Shown here: one piece after another, positions 50,308 to 58,330 of the stretch
Layout of the letters: every line of letters starts with the position of its first letter
Numbering within the stretch: position 1 is the first letter of the stretch
Origin: Streptomyces sp. ACA25
Lineage (GTDB): Bacteria > Actinomycetota > Actinomycetes > Streptomycetales > Streptomycetaceae
Assembly: GCF_028200735.1 (NCBI RefSeq)
Contig: NZ_JAQKPV010000014.1
Location: forward strand, 62,001 to 126,000
DNA length: 64,000 nt
Direction: 5' to 3'
Notes under the pieces: model-generated
What the model was told of the DNA's origin: nothing
Database searches by the model: none
The model's input: only the letters and a program-made list of their open reading frames with translations
Translations under genes and position numbers: made by a program

Positions 50308-51293
50308 GGTACTACGCCCGGAAGTCCGGGTTCTACCTGGTGGCCCTCTGGGCCGCGCTCACACTGAACTTCTTCATCCCGAGACTGCTGCCGGGCAATC
50401 CGGTGGACGTCCTGATGGCGAAGCTCCAGCAGCGCGGCGGCACGGTCGACCCGTCGGTACGCCGCTCCTACGAGCTCCTCCTCGGGACCGACACCAGCGA
50501 GACGCTGTGGAGCCAGTACTTCTCCTACCTGGGGAACATGCTCCGCGGCGACCTGGGGATCTCGGTCAGCGTCTTCCCGGCCGAAGTGTCCGCGGTCATC
50601 GGCCAGGCGCTGCCCTGGACGATCGTCCTGGTCGGCATGGCGACGCTGATCTCGTTCGTCCTCGGGATCGTCCTGGGCACGGTCGTCGGCTGGAAACGCG
50701 GGTCCTGGGCGGACGCGCTGGTACCGGCCACCACCGTGCTGGCAGCGGTGCCCTACTTCTGGCTGGCGCTGCTCCTGGTCGCGCTGTTCGCCTCCGCCCT
50801 CAACTGGTTCCCGCTGCTCGGCGGGTACGACGTGGCCCTGTCCCCCGGCTGGAACCGGGATTTCCTCTTCTCCGCCGTCCACCACGGCTTCCTGCCCGCG
50901 ATGACGATCGTGATCTCCTCGGTCGGCGGCTGGCTGCTCGGCATGCGGAACATGATGGTGTCCACCATGTCCGAGGACTACCTCCTCACCGCCCGGGCGA
51001 AAGGGCTGCGGAACAGCCGGATCATGACCCGTTACGCGGCCCGCAACGCGGTACTGCCGTCCGTCGCCGGGTTCGCCATCTCCCTGGGGTTCGTCGTCTC
51101 CGGATCGATCATCACCGAGCAGGTGTTCTCCTACCCCGGAATCGGCTCCCGGCTGCTGCAGGCCGTGCAGAACAACGACTACGCGCTGATGCAGGGCATC
51201 TTCCTCGTGATCACGGTGACGGTCCTGGCCGCGAATCTCCTCATCGACCTGCTGTACGGCGCGATCGACCCCCGCACCCGCGTCCAGAACTGA
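50304..51293 (+). CDS. ABC-transporter permease, DppB type
   Basis: 329 residues, six membrane segments. The N-terminal signature YLVALWAALTLNFFIPRLLP and the EAA-like loop DYLLTARAKGLRNSRIMTRY are characteristic of DppB/OppB permeases. It forms the transmembrane pathway together with the permease half of the next gene. The start overlaps the micro-ORF stop described separately; no other well-placed start exists. Confidence 0.93.
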   Translation: MRYYARKSGFYLVALWAALTLNFFIPRLLPGNPVDVLMAKLQQRGGTVDPSVRRSYELLLGTDTSETLWSQYFSYLGNMLRGDLGISVSVFPAEVSAVIGQALPWTIVLVGMATLISFVLGIVLGTVVGWKRGSWADALVPATTVLAAVPYFWLALLLVALFASALNWFPLLGGYDVALSPGWNRDFLFSAVHHGFLPAMTIVISSVGGWLLGMRNMMVSTMSEDYLLTARAKGLRNSRIMTRYAARNAVLPSVAGFAISLGFVVSGSIITEQVFSYPGIGSRLLQAVQNNDYALMQGIFLVITVTVLAANLLIDLLYGAIDPRTRVQN

Positions 51294-51311
51294 CCGAAAG
51301 GAGCCGGCACC

Positions 51312-53264
51312 GTGACGAACCCCGTGCCCCTCACCGGAGCCGGTCACGAGACCGGGCCGCTGTCCGGGGCCGCGGCCGGTCCCGACGCCGAAGAGCAGCG
51401 GCGCGGTCGCTGGCGTGCCCTGCTGCCCAGCTGGTCGCCCAAACTGGCCGTCGGGCTCGGACTGGTCCTCACCGTCGCCCTGTTCGGGCTGCTCGGCCCG
51501 CTGCTGACCGGTGACCCGGACGCCATCGACAGCATGGGCATGACCCCGCCCAGCGGCGACAACCTGCTGGGCACCACCCAGACCGGTCAGGACATCCTGG
51601 CCCAGCTCACCCACGCGACCCGCGGCTCACTGCAGATCGGCCTCCTGGTGGGCGTGATGGCCACCCTGCTGTCCATGGTCTTCGGCATCATCGGCGGCTA
51701 CCTCGGCGGCGCGGTCGACGAGAGTTTCTCGCTGTTCTCCAACGTCATGCTGGTCATCCCCGGCCTGCCACTGGTCATCGTCATCGCCGGCTTCGTGCCC
51801 GCCGCACAGCGCGGAGCCTGGACCATCGCCGTGGTCCTGGCGATCACCGGCTGGGCCGCGTCCGCCCGCGTCCTGCGCGCCCAGACGCTGTCCCTGCGCA
51901 ACCGGGACTACGTCGCCGCGGCCCGGGTCTCCGGGGAGAAGCGCTGGCGGATCGTCACCGTGGAGATTCTGCCCAACCTGCTGCCCCTGCTGGCCTCACA
52001 GTTCGTCTTCGCCGTGATTGCCGCCATCCTCGCCGAGGCCGGCCTGTCCTTCCTCGGCCTCGGCGCCTCCAACGCCTCGACGCTCGGCACCATGCTGTAC
52101 TTCGCGCAGAACGGGTTCGCCCTGCAGTGGGGAGCCTGGTGGTGGTTCGTGCCGCCGGGCCTGGTCATCGCGCTGTTCGGCTGCGGCCTGGCGCTCATCA
52201 ACTTCAGCATCGACGAGATCATCAACCCCAAACTGCGGCAGCAGGGCAGGCTCCGGCCGGCCGACGACTCCGTTCCGGAGACGGACACCCCGGCCGCGCG
52301 GCAGCGGGACACCGCAGCCGGACCTTCCCCCGCGACCTCCCGGGAGGACCGGGACGTGGTGCTGACCATCGACCGCCTGACCGTCGTCTACCGGACCGAC
52401 ACCCCGGTGCACGCCGTCAAGGAGGTGTCCCTGCGCCTCGGCCGCGGCGAGATCCTCGGCCTGGCCGGTGAGTCCGGCTGCGGGAAGACCACCCTGGCCT
52501 ACGCCGTCAACCAGCTGCACCAGCCTCCGGCCGAGGTCACCTCCGGTGCGGTCACCTTCCACGACCGGGCGGGCCGCGACATCGACCTGCTCGCCCTCAA
52601 GGGAGAGGACCTGCGGGTCTTCCGCTGGGCGAAACTGTCGATGGTGTTCCAGGGCGCGATGAACTCCCTCAATCCGGTCCTGTCCATCCGGGCCCAGCTC
52701 GCCGACGTCCTGACCACCCACGAACCCGGCATGACCCGCGCGGAGCGTGAGGAACGCTGCGTCGAAGTCCTCCGGCTGGTCGGAGTCGACCCGCGGCGGC
52801 TGGACTCCTTCCCGCACGAACTGTCCGGGGGAATGCGGCAGCGCGTGATGATCGCCATGGCGATGCTGCTCGACCCGCAGGTAATGATCATGGACGAGCC
52901 CACCACCGCGCTCGACGTGGTCGTCCAGCGCGGCATCCTCCGCGAGATCCTGCGGCTGCGTGCGGAGCTCGGGTTCGCCGTCATCTTCATCACCCACGAC
53001 CTGCCGCTGCTCCTGGAACTGGCCGACCGGATCGCCATCATGCGCGAGGGCGAGGTCGTCGAGTACGGGCCGGCGGAGCAGATGTACCGGGAACCCCGGC
53101 ACGCGTACACGCGGCAACTGCTCGACTCCTTCCCGTCCCTGACGGGGAAGCGCGGGGCGTTCATCCGAACCGGCGACTCCGCAGCCCGGCCGGAGAAGTC
53201 AGCGCCGGGGCCGCCCCGGCCGGACACAACAGAACCTGACGAGAAGAAGAGGGCTTCGCGATGA
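51312..53264 (+). CDS. Fused ABC permease (DppC type) and ATPase (DppD type)
   Basis: 650 residues from a GTG eight bases after AAAGGAG. Residues 1-310 form a DppC-like permease (SWSPKLAVGLGLVLTVALFG; DNLLGTTQTGQDILAQL; EAA loop DYVAAARVSGEKRWRIV). After a Pro/Arg linker (about 311-345), residues 350-630 form an ATPase with Walker A GESGCGKTTL, signature LSGGMRQRV and Walker B VMIMDEP, plus the oligopeptide-transporter C-terminal region. The fusion is seen in various actinobacteria. Its TGA overlaps the next gene's ATG. Confidence 0.92.
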   Translation: MTNPVPLTGAGHETGPLSGAAAGPDAEEQRRGRWRALLPSWSPKLAVGLGLVLTVALFGLLGPLLTGDPDAIDSMGMTPPSGDNLLGTTQTGQDILAQLTHATRGSLQIGLLVGVMATLLSMVFGIIGGYLGGAVDESFSLFSNVMLVIPGLPLVIVIAGFVPAAQRGAWTIAVVLAITGWAASARVLRAQTLSLRNRDYVAAARVSGEKRWRIVTVEILPNLLPLLASQFVFAVIAAILAEAGLSFLGLGASNASTLGTMLYFAQNGFALQWGAWWWFVPPGLVIALFGCGLALINFSIDEIINPKLRQQGRLRPADDSVPETDTPAARQRDTAAGPSPATSREDRDVVLTIDRLTVVYRTDTPVHAVKEVSLRLGRGEILGLAGESGCGKTTLAYAVNQLHQPPAEVTSGAVTFHDRAGRDIDLLALKGEDLRVFRWAKLSMVFQGAMNSLNPVLSIRAQLADVLTTHEPGMTRAEREERCVEVLRLVGVDPRRLDSFPHELSGGMRQRVMIAMAMLLDPQVMIMDEPTTALDVVVQRGILREILRLRAELGFAVIFITHDLPLLLELADRIAIMREGEVVEYGPAEQMYREPRHAYTRQLLDSFPSLTGKRGAFIRTGDSAARPEKSAPGPPRPDTTEPDEKKRASR

Positions 53265-54265
53265 CCAGCTTGGAAGTCCGCAACCTCACCAAGGACTTCA
53301 CCCTGCGCTCCGGGCTTCGGCACTCCACCCTGCGGGCGGTGGACCAGGTCTCCTTCACCCTGCGGCCCGGCCGGACCGTGGCCCTGGTCGGCGAGTCCGG
53401 CTCCGGCAAGTCCACGGTGGCCCGCATGATCGCCCGGCTGGAGAAGCCCACCGCAGGCCGGATCACCGCCACCGGGCCCGACGGCCGCCCGGTGGAGAAG
53501 CGGAAATACCGCGACCACGTGCAGATGGTGTTCCAGGACCCGTTCGGCTCGCTCAACCCCTTCCACACCATTGAGCACCACTTGGCCCGGCCGCTGCGGC
53601 TGCACGGCCGCGCCAAGGGCCGGGAGGACACCCGGCAGCGGGTCGAGGAGCTTCTGGAGCGGGTGAACCTCGGCCCGGCCCGCAGCATCGCCGGGCGCCG
53701 TCCGCACGAGCTCTCCGGCGGCCAGCGCCAGCGAGTGGCCATCGCCCGCGCCCTGGCGCCCGGCGCCCAGGTCGTCATCGCGGACGAGCCGGTGTCCATG
53801 CTCGACGTCTCCATCCGGCTCGGTGTCCTCAACCTCCTCGCCCGGCTCCAGCGGGAGGACCACCTCGCCGTCCTCTACATCACTCACGACCTGGCCACCG
53901 CCCGGCACTTCTCCGACGACATCCTGGTGATGTACCGCGGGCGGGTGGTCGAACGCGGCCCCGCCGACCGGGTCATCCTCGACCCGCAGCACCCCTACAC
54001 ACAGCTGCTCGCCTCCGCAGCGCCCGACCCCGAGGCCCGCAACCGCACCCGGGAGATGGCCGGAGCCACGTACGAGCCGGCCGGTACCGGGACCGTGCCG
54101 CACGCCGACGGGGGCTGCAACTTCCGCGACAGGTGTCCCTCAGCGATGGACCTCTGCGCCCGGATGCCGCAGGATCATGCGGTGGCCTACGACCATGAAG
54201 CCAAGTGCTGGCTCCACGCCGGGGAAGCCCGGCACCAGGATCCGGCCGGGAAGACGCACCCCTGA
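53261..54265 (+). CDS. ABC-transporter ATPase, DppF type
   Basis: 334 residues. Walker A GESGSGKSTV (about 46-55), Q-loop QMVFQDPFGSLNP, signature LSGGQRQRVAIARAL, Walker B VVIADEPVSMLD, and the C-terminal oligopeptide-transporter Cys region (CNFRDRCPSAMDLC), which in related ATPases can bind an iron-sulfur cluster. It completes the importer as second ATPase subunit. ATGA overlap with the fusion gene upstream; the GH36 gene follows after 55 bases. Confidence 0.93.
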   Translation: MTSLEVRNLTKDFTLRSGLRHSTLRAVDQVSFTLRPGRTVALVGESGSGKSTVARMIARLEKPTAGRITATGPDGRPVEKRKYRDHVQMVFQDPFGSLNPFHTIEHHLARPLRLHGRAKGREDTRQRVEELLERVNLGPARSIAGRRPHELSGGQRQRVAIARALAPGAQVVIADEPVSMLDVSIRLGVLNLLARLQREDHLAVLYITHDLATARHFSDDILVMYRGRVVERGPADRVILDPQHPYTQLLASAAPDPEARNRTREMAGATYEPAGTGTVPHADGGCNFRDRCPSAMDLCARMPQDHAVAYDHEAKCWLHAGEARHQDPAGKTHP

Positions 54266-54320
54266 CCCGGGCCGGCCACCCCGGGGACGTCCTCGACCCC
54301 CACCTCGCGAGGAGAACCCG

Positions 54321-56450
54321 ATGCAACGCTCCGTCCTGACCTGGTCCGGCAGTGACATCACCCTGCACTTCGCCCTGGCGGGGGATCAGCCCGTCAGCCT
54401 GCTGTCCGTCCGCCCGGACGGCACCGGAGCCCCGGTGCCGTCCGCCGGCCTGGACGGGGCACCGCTGGTGGAGGTGCTGGCCCTCGGGCATGGCCGCTTC
54501 CCCGGTAGCCACCGGTACGCCGACACCATGATCGGGGCGCGCCTGCGCCACACCGGCCACACCATGTCCCGGCCGGCCGGCAGCACAGGTCCCGAGCTGC
54601 GCATCGTCCAGACCGACCCGGTGAGCGGACTGGTCGTCACCAGTGTTTTCCAGGCCGCGGACGGCGTACCCGCCGTCCGCACCTGGAGCGAGCTGACGGT
54701 GGAGTCGGAGCGGACCATACGCCTGCAGGCCGTCACCTCCCTCGTCACCGGGGCGTTCGTCACCGACGCGGGCCGCCCGCTGGAGGAACTGGAGCTGGTG
54801 CACGGCGACTCCGACCGGGGTGCCGGAGGCCGCTGGCACCGCACCCCGCTCCGGGAGGCCGGACTGGTCGCGAGGGACCCGGCTCCACCCCAGCACGCCC
54901 CCCGCAGCCGCTTCGCCCTGACCTCGCGCAGTTCCTGGTCCACCGGTGAACATCTCCCCACCGGCGCTGTGCTGTCCCGGGACGGATCATGGGCGGTGTC
55001 CTGGCAGATCGAGCACAACGGAGCCTGGCACTGGGAGCTGGGAGAGCGGAAGCAGGGCGCCTACCTGGCGCTGCTCGGCCCCACCGACACCGAGCACCAG
55101 TGGAGCGAAGCCGTCAGCGCCGGGCGCGGCTTCACCACCGTGCCGGTGTCCCTGGCGGTCTGCCGGGGCGGGGCGGACGAGGCGTTCGGCGCCCTCACCC
55201 GGCAGCGCCGCGCGTTGCGCGCCGGACGTTCCAGAAGCCTCCCGGTGATCTTCACACACTGCGTGAACACCATCCCGGGCGATCCGACAACGGCGGAACT
55301 GCTCCCGCTCATCGACGCCGCGGCCGAGGCCGGCGCTGACTACTTCTGCGTGGACGCCGGCTGGTACGACGAGGACGGCCGCTGGTGGGACAGCCTGGGG
55401 GAGTGGCAGCCGTCGGAAAGCCGCTTCCCCGGCGGTCTCGCCGAGATCCTCGAGCGCATCCGGGACCGGGGGATGGTCCCTGGCGTCGGGCTCGAACCCG
55501 AGGTGGTGGGCGTCCGCTCAGCACTCGCCGACCGGCTTCCCGACGAGGCGTTCTTCCAGCGCGACGGTGTCCGGGTGGTGGAACACGGCCGCTACCACCT
55601 CGACCTGCGGCACCCGCGGGCCCGTAGCCACCTCAACGACGTGGTCGACCGCCTGATGTCCGACTTCGGGGTCGGCTACCTCAAGCTCGACCACCCCATC
55701 ATGCCGGGCCCGGGGACCGACCTGAACGGAGCCGCGCCGGGTGCCGGCCTGCTGGGCCACAACCGGGCGCACCTGGCGTGGCTCGACACACTCCTGAGCC
55801 GCTGCCCCGATCTGCTCCTGGAGAACTGCGCCGCCGGCGCGATGCGCATGGACTACGCCATGCTTTCGCGGCTCCACCTCCAGGCCATCTCCAGCGGCCG
55901 GAACCCGCTGCTCCACGCGCCGGCAGCAGCTGCGGCACCCGCCTCGGTGCTGCCCGAACAGGCCGGGAACCGGTCGTGCCCCCAACCGGACATGACGGCC
56001 GAGGAAGCCGCCTTCACGCTGGCCACCGGCATCCTGGGACGGCTGCACCTCTCCGGCCCACTGGACCGCGTGACGCCCCTTCAGTCCACGCTCGTACGGG
56101 AGGCCGTGACGCTGCACAAGCGGCTGCGCCCCTTCATATCGGGCTCGCTCCCCTTCTGGCCGCTGGGCCTCACCGGAACCGCCGGCCCCTGGGTGGCGAC
56201 CGGGCTGCGGTCACCGGAGCCACCGGGTGACAGCTGGCTGACACTCTGGCGCGGCCCCGGCGCCCCCGCCTCGCTGGAACTTCCCGTTCCGCACCTGAAG
56301 GGCGAGGACATCGTGCCGGAGGCGGTGTTCCCGGCCGGCGCTGCCGACTGGGACCTGAAATGGGACGCGGCACAGGGGGCCCTTCGCGTCTCCGCCCCGG
56401 TGGGCGGCAGCGGGGCCGCCGCCCGTGTCATCCACCTCCGCCACTCCTGA
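54321..56450 (+). CDS. GH36-family alpha-galactosidase-like hydrolase
   Basis: 709 residues from ATG MQRSVLTWSG, seven bases after GAGGAG. N-terminal super-sandwich domain, then a TIM barrel: FCVDAGWYDEDGRWWDSLG, probable nucleophile Asp in GYLKLDHPIMPG, probable acid/base Asp in ENCAAGAMRMDY. Compared with typical members (YLKWDMNR, SCSGGGGR) the active-site loops are altered, so its substrate may differ from plain alpha-galactosides. No signal peptide: acts on imported sugar. Last gene of the ABC operon. Confidence 0.85.
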   Translation: MQRSVLTWSGSDITLHFALAGDQPVSLLSVRPDGTGAPVPSAGLDGAPLVEVLALGHGRFPGSHRYADTMIGARLRHTGHTMSRPAGSTGPELRIVQTDPVSGLVVTSVFQAADGVPAVRTWSELTVESERTIRLQAVTSLVTGAFVTDAGRPLEELELVHGDSDRGAGGRWHRTPLREAGLVARDPAPPQHAPRSRFALTSRSSWSTGEHLPTGAVLSRDGSWAVSWQIEHNGAWHWELGERKQGAYLALLGPTDTEHQWSEAVSAGRGFTTVPVSLAVCRGGADEAFGALTRQRRALRAGRSRSLPVIFTHCVNTIPGDPTTAELLPLIDAAAEAGADYFCVDAGWYDEDGRWWDSLGEWQPSESRFPGGLAEILERIRDRGMVPGVGLEPEVVGVRSALADRLPDEAFFQRDGVRVVEHGRYHLDLRHPRARSHLNDVVDRLMSDFGVGYLKLDHPIMPGPGTDLNGAAPGAGLLGHNRAHLAWLDTLLSRCPDLLLENCAAGAMRMDYAMLSRLHLQAISSGRNPLLHAPAAAAAPASVLPEQAGNRSCPQPDMTAEEAAFTLATGILGRLHLSGPLDRVTPLQSTLVREAVTLHKRLRPFISGSLPFWPLGLTGTAGPWVATGLRSPEPPGDSWLTLWRGPGAPASLELPVPHLKGEDIVPEAVFPAGAADWDLKWDAAQGALRVSAPVGGSGAAARVIHLRHS

Positions 56451-56767
56451 CCGGCCGCGCCCCGCTGTCCTGAACGGCTGCCCAACCCCGCTTCCGGGCG
56501 GGCCGGAAGCGCCTCAAGGCGACGAGAAGCTGAGGGGGCACACCGGTGCGGATCCCGGGGGCTGCCCGTGGGCCCGGCCAGGCCTGCTTTCCGTGGATCA
56601 TCAGCTGACCGGGGGGCCGCGCAGCGGGACGGTCACCCGCAGCGCGTCCGGTCCGCCGGGTATGGGTGGGTCCGGGCGGTATCGGCGTGGCGGGTGGCAG
56701 CGGCCCGGCCCGGGGACCAGTCTGGCGAACGGGGGAACCGAGCAACCACCGGACGAGAGGGTTCATC
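56451..56767. other. Intergenic region before the aldehyde dehydrogenase
   Basis: About 315 bases. Apart from the hairpin at 56489-56511, nothing definite. A GGGTAT element near 56660 hints at an alternative sigma-factor promoter, but no partner -35 box was found. Confidence 0.45.
56489..56511 (+). terminator. Hairpin after the ABC-GH36 operon
   Basis: CGCTTCCGG and CCGGAAGCG form a perfect 9-bp stem with a GCGGG loop, 38 bases past the stop codon. Confidence 0.65.
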
Positions 56768-58237
56768 ATGGCCGCCGATACTCCTGCTCCCTACACCGGA
56801 TTCGACCGCATGCTGATCGGCGGGGAATGGCAGGCGGGCAGCTCCGGGAAGGTCCACACCGACTCCGACCCCTACACCGGGGAGGCGCTCACCGAGATCA
56901 CGCTGGCCGACGCCTCCGATGTCGACCGGGCCTACCGTGCGGCCAGGGACGCGCAGCGCGACTGGGCCGCGAAACCGGCCGCCGAGCGCGCCGCCGTGCT
57001 CAACCGGGCGGCCGCGATCATGGCGGACCGGGAGTCGGAGATCTCCGACTGGCTGAGCAGAGAAGCCGGCGCGGTGAAACCACGGATCGCGATGGAGACG
57101 GGGATCTGCCAGGCCATCACGCTCCGGTCGGCCTCCCGCACCTTTCTGGAGATGCGCACGGTGCCCTCGGACACGCCGGGCAAGGAGAACCGCGTGTACC
57201 GGAAGCCGGCCGGGGTGGTGGGCGTGATCAGCCCCTGGAACTTCCCCCTGTTCCTGTCCAACCGTTCCGTCGCACCCGCTCTGGCCGTCGGCAACGCGGT
57301 GGTCCTGAAGCCGGCCGAGGACACCCCGGTGACCGGCGGGCTGATGCTGGCGAAGATCTACGAGGAAGCCGGTCTGCCGCCCGGGGTGCTGAATGTGCTG
57401 ATCGGCAAGGGCCGCGAGATCGGGGACCCGCTCGTGGAACACGACATCCCCCGGGTGATCTCCTTCACCGGGTCCACCGCGGTGGGCAAGGGCATCTCGG
57501 CGAAAGCCGGACTCAAGACGCTCGCGCTGGAGCTCGGCGGCAACGGCCCGCTCGTGGTGCTGGACGACGCCGACCTGGAACGGGCCGTGCCGACGGCCGT
57601 GTTCGGCAGCTACTTCCATCAGGGCCAGGTCTGCATGGCGACGAACCGCGTGATCGTGGACGGTTCGCTGCACGACGAGTTCGTCGAGCGGTTCGTCGCG
57701 CAGGCGCGCGGACTGCGTGCCGGCGACCCGCGGGACGAGAAGACGCAGCTGGGCCCGGTCATCAACGACAAGCAGCGGGACGCCGTACAGGAGAAGGTCT
57801 CCCGGGCTGTGGAGCAGGGCGGACGCCTGCTGCTCTCCGGGGACCCCGAGGGGCCCGCCGGGCGGGTGCTGCCGCCGCACGTCCTCACCGGCGGTCAGGA
57901 CATCGCCACCGCCGCCGAGGAGGTCTTCGGCCCGGTCGCCACCATTATCCGGGCCGAGGATGAGGAGGACGCGCTGCGGCTGGCCAACGACACCGAGTAC
58001 GGCCTGTCCAGCGGTGTGTTCACCCGTGACCTCGAACGCGGGGTGCGGTTCGCCCAGCGCGTCGAGGCAGGCATGACGCACGTCAACGACACCACGGTCC
58101 ACGACGACGTGAACGCCGCGTTCGGCGGGGAGAAGGCATCCGGGCTGGGACGCTTCGGCGGCCACTGGGTCTTCGACGAGTTCACCACCGAACACTGGAT
58201 CAGCGTGCAGCCGGCCCCGCGTGAGCTCCCCATGTGA
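56768..58237 (+). CDS. Aldehyde dehydrogenase (NAD(P)+)
   Basis: 489 residues from the ATG six bases after AGAGGG. ALDH superfamily motifs: VGVISPWNFPLFL, FTGSTAVGKGI (NAD-binding), ELGGNGPLVV (catalytic Glu) and HQGQVCMATNR (catalytic Cys, about 300). Closest in look to the benzaldehyde/vanillin type used for aromatic or small aldehydes. It stands between sugar genes but behind a terminator and with its own upstream region, so it may be unrelated to them. Convergent with the alpha-galactosidase gene. Confidence 0.92.
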   Translation: MAADTPAPYTGFDRMLIGGEWQAGSSGKVHTDSDPYTGEALTEITLADASDVDRAYRAARDAQRDWAAKPAAERAAVLNRAAAIMADRESEISDWLSREAGAVKPRIAMETGICQAITLRSASRTFLEMRTVPSDTPGKENRVYRKPAGVVGVISPWNFPLFLSNRSVAPALAVGNAVVLKPAEDTPVTGGLMLAKIYEEAGLPPGVLNVLIGKGREIGDPLVEHDIPRVISFTGSTAVGKGISAKAGLKTLALELGGNGPLVVLDDADLERAVPTAVFGSYFHQGQVCMATNRVIVDGSLHDEFVERFVAQARGLRAGDPRDEKTQLGPVINDKQRDAVQEKVSRAVEQGGRLLLSGDPEGPAGRVLPPHVLTGGQDIATAAEEVFGPVATIIRAEDEEDALRLANDTEYGLSSGVFTRDLERGVRFAQRVEAGMTHVNDTTVHDDVNAAFGGEKASGLGRFGGHWVFDEFTTEHWISVQPAPRELPM

Positions 58238-58284
58238 GAGGCGGGGCTTCCGGAGAAGCGCCCGGGCGGAACCGGTGGTCCGGT

Positions 58285-58320
58285 CCCGTGCCGGGCCGTG
58301 GCAGCCCCGGCCGGCACGGG
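58285..58320. terminator. Bidirectional hairpin between aldehyde dehydrogenase and alpha-galactosidase
   Basis: CCCGTGCCGG and CCGGCACGGG form a perfect 10-bp stem with a 16-base loop between the two convergent stop codons. Confidence 0.65.
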
Positions 58321-58330
58321 GGGCGGTGGT

